Positions 6,742 through 15,329 are shown, numbered from the stretch's first letter. The stretch: DNA of 41,018 nucleotides from Actinomycetes bacterium (GCA_025358355.1 JANYJX010000007.1:1-41018); one strand, 5' to 3'. The notes: generated by a model not told the origin, from the sequence alone. Translations and numbers: made by a program.

Positions 6742-7835
6742 GCGACTTCGACCGGCGGCGAGCTCGGCGCGAGCACGCGCAGTGCCTCGGCCGGCAGATG
6801 CAGCGCCACCGCTGTCCCCTCCTCGACCGGGATCCCGGTGCCGTCGTTCGGCATCGTGACCTTCAGCAGGTCGCCGCCGACAACACGCACGTGCAGCTCG
6901 AACGAATTGCCGAGGAACACCGCTCGCTCGACGAGCCCCGGCATGCGGTTCTCCCCCACTGTGCCGTGCTCCTCGACCGCGATCCGCTCCGGCCGGATCA
7001 TCGCCTTCACCTCGCCGCGCTCACTCGTTGCACCCTGCCGGGCGCGGAACGTCCGCTCGCCGACCCGCAACGCGCAACCATCGCCATCCGCCGACGCCTC
7101 GCCTGTGAGCAGGTTCGAAACGCCGAGGAAATCCGCGACAAAAACCGTGCTCGGTTCCTCGTAGACCTCGCGCGGCGTGCCGGCCTGCTCGACCCGACCA
7201 CCGTTCATCACCGCGACCCGATCGCTCATGGTCAATGCTTCTTCCTGATCGTGTGTGACGAAGACGAACGTGATGCCGAGCTCGGCCTGCAGCGTCTTCA
7301 ACTCGACCTGCAAGCCTTTGCGGAGCCGTGCGTCTAGTGCGCCGAGCGGCTCGTCGAGCAGCAGCACGCGCGGCCGAAGAACCAGAGCGCGCGCCAACGC
7401 GACCCGCTGCTGCTGACCGCCCGAGAGCTGCGCCGGCTTGCGTCGCGCGAAGTCGCAGAGCTGGACGAGATCGAGCGCTTCGGCGACCCGTTTCCGCTGC
7501 TCGTCCTTCGTGCAGCGCAGGTACTTCAGCCCGAAGCCGACGTTGCCGGCGACATCGAGGTGCGGGAACAACGCATAGTTCTGGAAGACCGTGTTGACGT
7601 TTCGCTTGTGCGGCGGCACCTGGGCGACGTCGACCTCGTCGAGCAGGATCTTGCCGCTCGTCGGACGCTGGAAACCGGCGATCATGCGCAGCGTCGTCGT
7701 CTTGCCGCAGCCCGACGGCCCGAGCATCGTGAAGAACTCGCCCGGCGGCATATGTAGGTCGATGCCGTCGACCGCCGCAACGTCCGCGAACCGCTTTGTC
7801 AGCTCCTCGAGTTGGATCTCGCCATGCGTGGGCAC
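6738..7835 (-). CDS. potA: ABC importer ATPase, spermidine/putrescine (PotA) type
   Basis: The protein has 365 aa. GTG at 7835 is chosen because GGAGG lies ten bases upstream. It has Walker A GPSGCGKT (39-46), Q-loop (VFQNYALFPHLDVAGN), signature LSGGQQQR, Walker B VLLLDEPLGALD and the H-loop THDQEEA. A C-terminal TOBE domain follows (IRPERIAVEE). This is the arrangement of PotA, which energises uptake of polyamines or related cations. It is the last gene of a four-gene leftward operon potD-potB-potC-potA with gaps of 4-5 bp or overlaps. Family assignment is firm; the substrate is not. Confidence 0.88.
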   Translation of the reverse strand: MPTHGEIQLEELTKRFADVAAVDGIDLHMPPGEFFTMLGPSGCGKTTTLRMIAGFQRPTSGKILLDEVDVAQVPPHKRNVNTVFQNYALFPHLDVAGNVGFGLKYLRCTKDEQRKRVAEALDLVQLCDFARRKPAQLSGGQQQRVALARALVLRPRVLLLDEPLGALDARLRKGLQVELKTLQAELGITFVFVTHDQEEALTMSDRVAVMNGGRVEQAGTPREVYEEPSTVFVADFLGVSNLLTGEASADGDGCALRVGERTFRARQGATSERGEVKAMIRPERIAVEEHGTVGENRMPGLVERAVFLGNSFELHVRVVGGDLLKVTMPNDGTGIPVEEGTAVALHLPAEALRVLAPSSPPVEVA

Positions 7836-7840
7836 GTGAC

Positions 7841-8698
7841 TCAGACCTCCATGATCGCGGCCACCGCGGCGTCGCCGCCGCCACCCGCGAAGCGCTTGTA
7901 GACGAAGAAGGCGAGCGCGAGCGTCGCCAGCGTGATCAGGAGCGCAATCGTCGCGATCGCGTTCAGGGCGGGCGACGGAGCGCCGCGGGCCGTCGCGTAG
8001 AGGAGCATCGGAACCGTGGTCGTGCTCGCGTCGCCGGAGAGGTACTGCGTCACGACGAAGTCGTCGATCGAGAGCGCGAACACCACCGCGGCGCTCGCGA
8101 CGATCGCCGGTGCGAGCAACGGCAGCAGCACGCGGAGGATCTGGTCGTGCGGCGGCGCACCCAGGTCGGCCGCAGCCTCTTCGTACTCGCGCCCGATCGA
8201 GACGAGCCGCCCACGAACGATCACGACAACATACGAGAGCGTGAAGGTCACCTGGCCGATCGCCTGCGCCTTCGTGCCAAGCCCGATGCTCGGGAACACC
8301 TTGAGGAACAGCAGCAGCAGCGCGACGCCCATCACGATCTCGGGCGTCACGAGCGGCAGCAGCATCATCGTGTTCACCGAGCCGGAGCCGCGGCCGCGCC
8401 AGCGCTGCAGCCCGAGCGCGAGTGTCACGCCGAGGGGCACCGCGATCACCACGGTGATCGCCGCCAGCAGCAACGTGTGCTTCAGCGCGCTCTGCAGGGC
8501 CGGGTCGTGGAACACGCTGCCCGTCGAGCCCGTGAACCAGCGGAACGAGAATCCCTGCCAGGTCGTGCGGGAACGGCCCGCGTTGAACGCGAACAGGATC
8601 GCGATCCCGACCGGGACGATCGACCAGATGATGTAGGCGCCGGTGACGAAGGCGAGCGCGCGCGGCCGGCCCCACGGGTTGCGCAGCCAGGCGATCAT
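7841..8698 (-). CDS. potC: ABC importer permease, PotC type
   Basis: The protein has 285 aa with about six membrane segments, the first at residues 15-38 (ALAFVTGAYIIWSIVPVGIA). The EAA loop that docks the ATPase reads YEEAAADLGAPPHDQILRVL. The motif DDFVVTQYLSG is typical of PotC permeases. The start ATG overlaps the stop of the upstream permease by ATGA, so the two are translationally coupled. It forms the membrane channel together with the PotB-like subunit. Confidence 0.88.
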   Translation of the reverse strand: MIAWLRNPWGRPRALAFVTGAYIIWSIVPVGIAILFAFNAGRSRTTWQGFSFRWFTGSTGSVFHDPALQSALKHTLLLAAITVVIAVPLGVTLALGLQRWRGRGSGSVNTMMLLPLVTPEIVMGVALLLLFLKVFPSIGLGTKAQAIGQVTFTLSYVVVIVRGRLVSIGREYEEAAADLGAPPHDQILRVLLPLLAPAIVASAAVVFALSIDDFVVTQYLSGDASTTTVPMLLYATARGAPSPALNAIATIALLITLATLALAFFVYKRFAGGGGDAAVAAIMEV

Positions 8699-9609
8699 GC
8701 CTCCGCCAAGTCGTCCGCACTGCGCGTGGAGCGGAGGTAATAGACCATCAGCACGAGCAGCGCGAGCGCGAGGATGATCGTCAGCACCGCGCCCGTCACC
8801 TTCTCGGAGCCCTGCCGCGTGAGCTGGTCGATCTGGTTGCCGATCAGGTTCGTCTTCGGCGACGCCGACACGAGATCGGGCGTGTAGTAGTCGCCGAACA
8901 TCGGCAGTGCGACAAGCACCGAACCGGCGAGGATTCCCGGCACCGACAGCGGCAGCGTGACCCGGAAGAAGGCACCGCGCGGGCTGGCGCCGAGATCGCG
9001 CGCCGCCTCGATCTGGCGCTGGTCGATGCGGTCGAGCGAGGCATAGAGCGGCAGGATCAGGAACGGGACGTAGCCGTAGACGAGCGCGATGATCACGGTC
9101 GACGGCTGCCCGTCGAGCCAGCCGCCCTCGCTCGTCAGCAGGCCGAGCCAGATGAAGACCCGGTCGATCCCGACCGTGTGCAGCACCCGCGTCCCCCATC
9201 CGTCCGGCGACAGCAGGTTGATCCACGCGAGCATCCGCATCAGGTAGTTGATCCAGAACGGCAGGATCAGCGCGAGCAACACGAGGCCGCGTCGCTTGCC
9301 CGCGTGACGCGCCGCGAAGTACGCCACCGGGTAGCCGATCGCAAGCGATATGACCATCGCGATCGCGACGAAAACGAACGTGCGGATGAAAACGGTGAGG
9401 TACTGGCCGCCGCTCCAGATGTCGCGCAGCACGGCGAGCGCGTAGCCGACGTTCCAGTCGAGCGGGTTCCAGAACGGGACCGGCGCCGAGAACGAATCCT
9501 GATTCCCGAACGCGACGGCAAGAACGGCGTAGAACGCGGCAAGGAAGAAGACCGAGAGCCAGACGACGCCGGGAAGCGCGAGCAGCCGCCACGTCCAGCG
9601 TGAGCTCAT
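8695..9609 (-). CDS. potB: ABC importer permease, PotB type
   Basis: The protein has 304 aa with about six transmembrane helices. The first spans about residues 8-34 and is followed by a large outer loop. The EAA motif reads IEAARDLGASPRGAFFRV, and ALPMFGDYYTPDLVS is the conserved PotB motif. It is encoded four bases downstream of the binding-protein gene and overlaps the PotC-like gene. It pairs with that subunit to form the translocation path. Confidence 0.88.
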   Translation of the reverse strand: MSSRWTWRLLALPGVVWLSVFFLAAFYAVLAVAFGNQDSFSAPVPFWNPLDWNVGYALAVLRDIWSGGQYLTVFIRTFVFVAIAMVISLAIGYPVAYFAARHAGKRRGLVLLALILPFWINYLMRMLAWINLLSPDGWGTRVLHTVGIDRVFIWLGLLTSEGGWLDGQPSTVIIALVYGYVPFLILPLYASLDRIDQRQIEAARDLGASPRGAFFRVTLPLSVPGILAGSVLVALPMFGDYYTPDLVSASPKTNLIGNQIDQLTRQGSEKVTGAVLTIILALALLVLMVYYLRSTRSADDLAEA

Positions 9610-9613
9610 CGGC

Positions 9614-10939
9614 TCAGCCGGCCTTGAACTTCGACCAGGCGTCGTCCCACAACCGCTCGCCGGCGACGCTCAGCTGCAGCAGCTCCTGGTTGAACGAGAA
9701 CTGCTCGGGACGGACGACCGCGGTTGCGAGGCTCTTCGGGATCAGCCCCTGCTTGACGAGCGCGTCCCCGTCAATCGCATTCTGCGGCGGCAGGTAGCCG
9801 TTCTGCTGCACGAAGTTGTCGTACGCGTTCTTCTCGTTGAGCATGAAGTTGACGAACGTGTGGGCGAGCACGGGGCGCTTCGATTTACGGCCGACACAGA
9901 GGAAGTCGTTCTGGACGACGCCGTTCTTGTCCGGTCCCCAGAACGAGAGCACATCCGGTTTGGTTCCCTTCGGCAGGTAGAAGATCGCCGCGCCGAGCAC
10001 GTCTCCCGACCACGAGTGGTGCAACCAGGTCTTCGCCTCGGCGAGCGTCTGGTAGTCGGTGATCGTGACCTTGATGTTCGAGATTCCCGCGAGCTGCGCG
10101 AGGTCGGCGCCGGCCTTCGCGATCAGCTTCGGGTCCTCGGTATTCAGGTCGGGTGTCGCACCGCTGTGGAGCGCATCGCGTTGCATCGGCATGCTCAACG
10201 CGTCGCGCTTGTCGTCGAGCAGACCGACCTTGCCGCGGTACGGCTTCGCCTCCCAGAAGATGTCCCACGGGACAGCCATGCCGGCGATGTCGGTCTTGAT
10301 CTTGTCGTTGCGCCAGCCGATGCCATCGAGCCACACGACGTACGGGACGGTGTAGCGGCTGCCGCGGTCGTAGAACGGGTCCTGTAGCTCGGGCCAGATG
10401 TTCTTCTCGAGATTCGGTAGGTACGAGTGGTTGAGCGGCTGGAGCAGCTGCTGCGCGATCAGGTTGTCGATGTTCGAGCCGGAGAGGCCGATCACGACGT
10501 CGAAGTTGACGGCACCCGATGCGAGTTTCGCGATCGCCTCATCCGACGAGTTGTACGTCGCGATCTGCACCTTCGTCCCGAACTGCTTCTCGAAGCGCTT
10601 GACGAGACCGGGCCAGACGTAGTCCGCGTAGTTGTAGATCGTCAGCGGGCCTTTCTCGAGCGCGCGGCCTTCGAGGATGGCTGGGTTGTCCTCGGTGATC
10701 GCCCACGTGACGCTGTTGTCGGGGCGCGGCAGCGGCAAACCTTTCGGCCCGGTCGGTTTCGCCTCGACGAACTTGTTGGTCTCGCCTGTACCGCCACCGA
10801 TCGACTGTGTCGTGTTCTCACAGCCGGCGACAACGCCCAGCACGCCCGCACCGACAACCGTTCCCGCTGCCCCGTGGAGGAGCTGGCGGCGCGTCAGTCC
10901 GGATCGATCCTTTGGGTGAGCCATGCGGCGGGGAACCAT
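9614..10939 (-). CDS. potD: Tat-exported lipoprotein, spermidine/putrescine-type substrate-binding protein (PotD)
   Basis: The protein has 441 aa. The N-terminus has a twin-arginine motif (LTRRQLL, R17-R18), a hydrophobic stretch and a lipobox ending VAGC with C40, so the mature protein is a lipid-anchored binding protein. The body matches the PotD/SBP_bac_8 type: IYNYADYVWPGLVKRFEKQFG, then VNFDVVIG, YTVPYVVW and PPQNAI. It delivers the substrate to the PotBC channel. Polyamine, betaine-like or other cationic amines are possible ligands. ATG at 10939 or 10924 could be the start. A TetR-type palindrome sits just upstream. Confidence 0.87.
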   Translation of the reverse strand: MVPRRMAHPKDRSGLTRRQLLHGAAGTVVGAGVLGVVAGCENTTQSIGGGTGETNKFVEAKPTGPKGLPLPRPDNSVTWAITEDNPAILEGRALEKGPLTIYNYADYVWPGLVKRFEKQFGTKVQIATYNSSDEAIAKLASGAVNFDVVIGLSGSNIDNLIAQQLLQPLNHSYLPNLEKNIWPELQDPFYDRGSRYTVPYVVWLDGIGWRNDKIKTDIAGMAVPWDIFWEAKPYRGKVGLLDDKRDALSMPMQRDALHSGATPDLNTEDPKLIAKAGADLAQLAGISNIKVTITDYQTLAEAKTWLHHSWSGDVLGAAIFYLPKGTKPDVLSFWGPDKNGVVQNDFLCVGRKSKRPVLAHTFVNFMLNEKNAYDNFVQQNGYLPPQNAIDGDALVKQGLIPKSLATAVVRPEQFSFNQELLQLSVAGERLWDDAWSKFKAG

Positions 10940-10950
10940 TCAATCTCGGT

Positions 10951-10968
10951 CCTGACCGTGAAGTCAAG
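10951..10968. promoter_or_regulatory. Putative TetR operator between potD and the thioesterase operon
   Basis: CCTGACCGTGAAGTCAAG matches the perfect palindrome at 14102 in 15 of 18 positions. It lies in the 61-bp divergent gap, 12 bp from the potD start and 33 bp from the thioesterase start, so a bound repressor could block both directions. A TAGGAT box (10986-10991) nine bases before the thioesterase GTG is a possible -10 for the rightward operon. Confidence 0.55.
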
Positions 10969-11000
10969 CGGCAGGCGAACCACGTTAGGATCGGCGAGAC

Positions 11001-11444
11001 GTGTTCGAGAAGCGCATCGAAATCCGTTGGAGCGACGTCGACGCCTACCGTCACGTGAACAACGCGGTCTACGCGACGTATCTCGAGGAGTGCCGCGACG
11101 AGTGGACCGAGCTCATCCTCGGCGCGGACGGCGATCTGTGGGGCTTCGTGCTCGCGCGGGTGGCAATCGACTTCCGGCGCGAGCTGACGCTCGAGGACGA
11201 CGCGGTGCTCGTCACCTGCCGACCGGTGAGCGTCGGCAACTCGAGCATCATGACGCGCGAGGAGATTCGCACTCTCGGCGGCGAGCTCTCGGCTGAGGCC
11301 GAAGCGGTGCTCGTGGCGCGCGACTCCGACACAGGGCGGTCACGCCCGCTCACCGAGCGCGAGCGGGAAGCGTTCGAGCATGCTCTCCTCCAGGCTGAGC
11401 CGGACAAGAGCGCCAACGATTCGCCGTCGTCGGGAAAGGCCTGA
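11001..11444 (+). CDS. Hot-dog-fold acyl-CoA thioesterase (4HBT/FadM-like)
   Basis: The protein has 147 aa and starts at GTG. The signature WSDVDAYRHVNNAVYATYLEECR (residues 10-32) contains D12/D14 and the HVNN block that mark 4-hydroxybenzoyl-CoA thioesterase-like enzymes. The fold length is normal (about 125 aa) with an extra polar tail. It hydrolyses acyl-CoA thioesters; the acyl chain is unknown. It is the first gene of a rightward operon: the next gene overlaps by one base (TGATG). Its role here may be to release CoA or remove a dead-end acyl-CoA during catabolism. Confidence 0.8.
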   Translation: MFEKRIEIRWSDVDAYRHVNNAVYATYLEECRDEWTELILGADGDLWGFVLARVAIDFRRELTLEDDAVLVTCRPVSVGNSSIMTREEIRTLGGELSAEAEAVLVARDSDTGRSRPLTEREREAFEHALLQAEPDKSANDSPSSGKA

Positions 11445-12214
11445 TGCTCAGCTTTGACGCCGTGTCCGCCAAACTTGCGCGCGCCAAGGCCCACGGTGAA
11501 TCCCTCAGCCGCCGGGTCGATCAAGATCTCTATGAGGTACCCGAAGGGGTATTTCGCCTCGTCCCAAGGTTCGATCTAGACGAGGCGAAATGTTGGCTTG
11601 TCCTAGAGCAGGTCGCCCATCCACCCATGGCGGAGTGGGAGGTCATTCTCGGCGATGTCCTCCACAACCTGCAATCCGCGCTCGACCGTCTCGTGTACGA
11701 ACTCGCGGCCAAGCCTCCGCCGGGAAGCGAATTTCCGATCTTCAAAGACCGTGCGAAGTTTGAACGGAAAGGAAGGGGCGGCGGCGCCTACAAGACAAGA
11801 GGACTCACGACCGAGATGCAAGCCGCAATCGAGTCCCTGCAGCCGTTTGACGAGCCTGACCATCCGCTCTGGGTGCTTCAACAGCTTTCGAATGCCGACA
11901 CGCATCGGCTCGGGATCACGCTCGAAATCGCCTCTGGGCTACCCGTCGTCGAGGGACCTCACTGGACAGACGCTCAAGTAGTTGGTCATCCGCGCTGGGA
12001 GCCTGGATCTCACGGGGTTGGTGCCGTGATCGCGACCTATGACTTGAAGTTCACCGGACCCAGTCCTGATGTAGAGGTGGCATTCATCCCAACGATCAAC
12101 GTCCTTATCGACGAGGGGATCGGACAACCACCTCGGCCTCTGATCCAGGTACTGCCGAGTGTGATGGAGAAGGTCGAGAGCATCGTCTCCTTTCTTCGGA
12201 AAGTGCCGTCTTGA
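11444..12214 (+). CDS. Unidentified 256-aa protein embedded in the catabolic operon
   Basis: I do not recognise the family. The protein is soluble, with no signal peptide or membrane segment. A conserved-looking helix reads WEVILGDVLHNLQSALDRLVYELA (residues about 66-89), followed by a Gly-rich basic loop and a region with many Asp and Pro residues. Codon use differs from neighbours, with many codons ending in A or T, which suggests a later arrival. It is nevertheless coupled on both sides: it starts in TGATG with the thioesterase and ends in TTGA with the oxidoreductase. It could be a cargo gene that happened to fit the operon, or a real pathway protein. Confidence 0.75.
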   Translation: MLSFDAVSAKLARAKAHGESLSRRVDQDLYEVPEGVFRLVPRFDLDEAKCWLVLEQVAHPPMAEWEVILGDVLHNLQSALDRLVYELAAKPPPGSEFPIFKDRAKFERKGRGGGAYKTRGLTTEMQAAIESLQPFDEPDHPLWVLQQLSNADTHRLGITLEIASGLPVVEGPHWTDAQVVGHPRWEPGSHGVGAVIATYDLKFTGPSPDVEVAFIPTINVLIDEGIGQPPRPLIQVLPSVMEKVESIVSFLRKVPS

Positions 12215-14088
12215 ACGTGCTCTCTAGTCTCTTCAGCCCGCTGCGGGTCGGGCCGGTGGAGCTGCAGAACCGGATCGTGTCGACCGCGCACCAGACGACG
12301 CTCGTCGCCGACCACCTGCCGACCGCCGACTTCGTCGCCTACCACGAGGCACGGGCGCGGGGCGGTGTTGGGCTGATCGTGATGGAGGCGACCGCGCCGC
12401 ACCCCTCGGGGATCCTCACGGCACACGAGCTTGCCGGTTATCTGCCCGAGATGGCCGACGCCTACCGGCGAGTCGCCGCCGCCGTCCAGCCTCACGGCAC
12501 GAAGCTCTTTGTTCAGCTGCTGCATGGCGGGCGCGAGCAGATCGCCGGGCCGCCGCGCGCACCCGCACTCGCGCCGTCGGCGATTCCGAGCCAGCGCTTC
12601 CGTGTTGCGCCGCGCGCGTTGCGCGTCGAGGAGATCGAGGAGATCATCCGGGGCTTCGGCGACGCTGCGCGGATCGCTGCCGAGGGCGGGCTCGACGGTG
12701 TCGAGATCTCCGCCGCGCATCGCTATCTGATCGCTCAGTTCTTCGATCCCGAGCTGAACCAGCGTGACGACGAGTGGGCTGAGCCCTCGCGCTTTCTGCT
12801 CGCGGTCGTGCGCGCCGTTCGCGAGGCGGCACCTAGGCTCTGCGTCGGCGTTCGCATGTCCGCCGACTCGATCCCGGCACAGCACGTGGTGCCGCACCTG
12901 ACCGGCGAAGTGGACTACGTCAGCGTCGCCCTCGGCGAGTCGCCGTCGTATCTCGGCTCACTCCTAATCGTCCCTCCGCCGCCACTCGGCGAGAACCTGA
13001 TCGCACCACACACTGCTCAGTTCCGCATCGGGGTGCCCGTGATCGCGACATCGCGCGTCATCGACGCGAACGAGGCCGACGCGCTCGTCGCCTCCGGAGC
13101 CGCCGACGCATTCGGCATGACACGCGCCCTCATTGCGGATCCCGATCTGCCCTCGAAAGCGCGTTCCGGCCAGCGCGTGATCCGCTGCATCGGCTGCCAG
13201 GCGTGCATCGCTCACTACCACGCGGGCGAGGCGATTCGCTGTGCGATCAACCCGCGGACGGGTCGCGAGCTGACACCACCACCGTCCGCTGGATCGACCC
13301 ACGCCGGACGGGTTGTCGTTGTCGGCTCCGGCCCAGCCGGGATCACCGCCGCGACCGTCGCGGTCGCCGCCGGGCACGACGTGACCCTGCTCGAGCGCGC
13401 GCACCAGATCGGCGGCCAATTCGCGATCGCCACCCGCACGGTCGGCTCGCGCGCGGTCGCCGAAGGGTTCCTCGCGAACCATGCCGACGCGCTCGACTCG
13501 GTCGACGTGCGACTCGGCATCGTGGCAACCGCCAACACGGTCGCCGCGTTGTCGCCCGATCTCGTCGTCGTCGCGACCGGAGCGCGCGCCTACGCACCGG
13601 CGCTGCCCGGCGTCCAGGCATGGGACGTGCTCGCCGGCTCGGCCACGGTCGGAAAGCGCGTCGTTGTCGCCGACTGGGGCGGCGACCCGATCGGGATCAA
13701 CACCGCCGAGCTGCTCGCCGACGCGGGCCACGATGTCGTCTACTGCGTCGCGTCCGTCACGGTCGGCGAGAGCCTCCATCAGTACCGCCGGAACCTGTTC
13801 CTGCAGCGGCTGTATCGCGCCGGCGTAGAGATCGTCCAGCATCGCGAACTCGTCGCCGGCGACTCCGAGAGCGCGACGCTACACAACGTCTTCGCGCCGG
13901 AGCTCGAGACGACGATCGCCGCCGACACTATCGTCCTTGCACTCGGCCGCGTTCCGGAGGACGGCCTTGCGCCTCTTTTGCGCGCTGCCGGACTGCGCGT
14001 CGAAGAAGCCGGCGACTGCCTCTCGCCACGCGGGCTCGAGGAGGCAGTTCTCGAGGGAACACGCGCGGCGCAGGCTGTCTTCGCGTAG
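12211..14088 (+). CDS. FMN/4Fe-4S/dinucleotide-binding oxidoreductase, trimethylamine-dehydrogenase/2,4-dienoyl-CoA-reductase family
   Basis: The protein has 625 aa. The start is TTG overlapping the previous stop; GTG at 12217 is the alternative. Residues 1-315 form an Old Yellow Enzyme barrel (SAAHRYLIAQFFDPELNQR around 168-186). A 4Fe-4S site follows with C326-x2-C329-x2-C332-x11-C344. The first three cysteines have the TMADH spacing rather than the x2-x3 of DCR. A dinucleotide domain begins VVVVGSGPAGITAATVA (GxGxxG 372-377). The usual YGGS-ENR barrel motif is changed to DDEWAEPSRF. Relatives demethylate tertiary amines or proline betaine derivatives, or reduce dienoyl-CoA. With the Rieske genes nearby, N-demethylation is a reasonable inference. 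Confidence 0.82.
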   Translation: MNVLSSLFSPLRVGPVELQNRIVSTAHQTTLVADHLPTADFVAYHEARARGGVGLIVMEATAPHPSGILTAHELAGYLPEMADAYRRVAAAVQPHGTKLFVQLLHGGREQIAGPPRAPALAPSAIPSQRFRVAPRALRVEEIEEIIRGFGDAARIAAEGGLDGVEISAAHRYLIAQFFDPELNQRDDEWAEPSRFLLAVVRAVREAAPRLCVGVRMSADSIPAQHVVPHLTGEVDYVSVALGESPSYLGSLLIVPPPPLGENLIAPHTAQFRIGVPVIATSRVIDANEADALVASGAADAFGMTRALIADPDLPSKARSGQRVIRCIGCQACIAHYHAGEAIRCAINPRTGRELTPPPSAGSTHAGRVVVVGSGPAGITAATVAVAAGHDVTLLERAHQIGGQFAIATRTVGSRAVAEGFLANHADALDSVDVRLGIVATANTVAALSPDLVVVATGARAYAPALPGVQAWDVLAGSATVGKRVVVADWGGDPIGINTAELLADAGHDVVYCVASVTVGESLHQYRRNLFLQRLYRAGVEIVQHRELVAGDSESATLHNVFAPELETTIAADTIVLALGRVPEDGLAPLLRAAGLRVEEAGDCLSPRGLEEAVLEGTRAAQAVFA

Positions 14089-14101
14089 GCTCCGGCGAAA
14101 T

Positions 14102-14119
14102 CCTGACCGTGCGGTCAGG
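14102..14119. promoter_or_regulatory. Putative TetR operator before the acyl-CoA dehydrogenase gene
   Basis: CCTGACCG-TG-CGGTCAGG is a perfect 8-2-8 inverted repeat. It lies 32 bp before the GTG start and 13 bp after the previous stop. Its core CTGACCGTGCGGTCAG shares 12 of 16 bases with the tetR promoter site, and the 18-mer shares 15 of 18 with the potD site. This is the strongest member of the set. Confidence 0.65.
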
Positions 14120-14151
14120 CATCGGTTCCACAGCGCCCAGGAGGTTCGCCC

Positions 14152-15318
14152 GTGCTCGTCCCCGAGCTGCCCGCCGAGATTCGCGAGCTGAAAGCCAAGG
14201 TTCGCCAGTTCCTCGAGGACGAGGTCTACCCACTGGAGTTGCGGATCGCGCAGCGCGGCTCGATCGACGTCGCCGAGGTCGATGTGATGCGCAAGAAGGC
14301 GCGCGCGGCCGGCTTCGCGATGCTGAACATGCCGCCCGACCAGGGCGGGATCGGCCTGTCGATGGTTGGTCAGGTGGCGCTCGAGGAGGAGTCGGGCAAA
14401 GCGACGAACGGCCTCGGTTTCGCTGTTGTCGACCGCGGCCCGCGCGAGCTGCTCGAGATCACGACGCCCGATCAGGCTAAGCGCTACGTCGCACCGATCG
14501 TCCGCGGCGAGTACCGCGAGGCGTGGGCGCTGACCGAGCCAGGCGCCGGCTCCGACCTCGCCGGCCTGCAGGCGACCGCAACCCGCGCCGGCGACGACTG
14601 GCTGCTGAACGGCGAGAAGTGGTTCGTCACGAGCGAAGGCTCACCCGGCGTCTACATCGTCGCGGCCATGCACGAGGGCGAGCAGCTGCTGTTCCTCGTC
14701 GACCCGGATTCGCCCGGCCTCGAGATCGTGCGCACGCCGAGCTTCCTCCACGACCCTTACCTCGATCACCATCCCGAGATCGTCTTCACCGACTGCCGCG
14801 TTCCCGAGGCGAACCGGATTCCGGCCACCGGCGATGCGGGCGCAAAAGAGTGGATTCTCGTCGAGCGGCTGTTTATCGCGGCGCGCTGTTGCGGTGCGGC
14901 TGAGCGCCTGCTCGACCTCGCAACCGACTGGGCAAAGGAGCGCGAGCAGTTCGGCGCGCCGATCGCCGAGTACCAGGGCATCTCGTTCCCGCTCGCCGAC
15001 TCGCTGACCGAGCTGCTCGCCGCGCGCTTGCTCACCTACCACGCCGCACACGCGTTCGACACGCTCGCGGATCGCAAGATCGTCCACGGCAAAGTCTCGA
15101 TGGCGAAGCTGTTCGCCTCGGAGATGGCCGGCCGCGTCGCCGATCGCGCGCTGCAAGCGTTCGGCGGTCGCGGCTACATGCTCGAGAATCCGACCGCGCG
15201 CTTCTATCGCGAGCTACGCGTCGACCGGATCTGGGAAGGCACGAGCGAGATCCAACGGCTCGTGATCGCCCGCGGGCTGCTCAAGCGCGGCGCGGCGCCT
15301 TACCTCGGCTGGGAATAG
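14152..15318 (+). CDS. Acyl-CoA dehydrogenase family protein
   Basis: The protein has 388 aa. GTG follows AGGAGG at good distance. The FAD contact block is WALTEPGAGSDLAGLQATA (residues about 124-142). The C-terminal block IWEGTSEIQRLVIARGLL has E362 at the place of the catalytic base of medium-chain enzymes. FGGRGYM lies before it. The protein oxidises acyl-CoA to enoyl-CoA and passes electrons to ETF. Its own palindrome suggests control separate from the upstream operon but by the same regulator. Crotonobetainyl/butyrobetainyl-CoA dehydrogenases belong to this superfamily, so a betaine-CoA substrate is possible but unproven. Confidence 0.85.
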   Translation: MLVPELPAEIRELKAKVRQFLEDEVYPLELRIAQRGSIDVAEVDVMRKKARAAGFAMLNMPPDQGGIGLSMVGQVALEEESGKATNGLGFAVVDRGPRELLEITTPDQAKRYVAPIVRGEYREAWALTEPGAGSDLAGLQATATRAGDDWLLNGEKWFVTSEGSPGVYIVAAMHEGEQLLFLVDPDSPGLEIVRTPSFLHDPYLDHHPEIVFTDCRVPEANRIPATGDAGAKEWILVERLFIAARCCGAAERLLDLATDWAKEREQFGAPIAEYQGISFPLADSLTELLAARLLTYHAAHAFDTLADRKIVHGKVSMAKLFASEMAGRVADRALQAFGGRGYMLENPTARFYRELRVDRIWEGTSEIQRLVIARGLLKRGAAPYLGWE

Positions 15319-15329
15319 CGACGGCTCCA

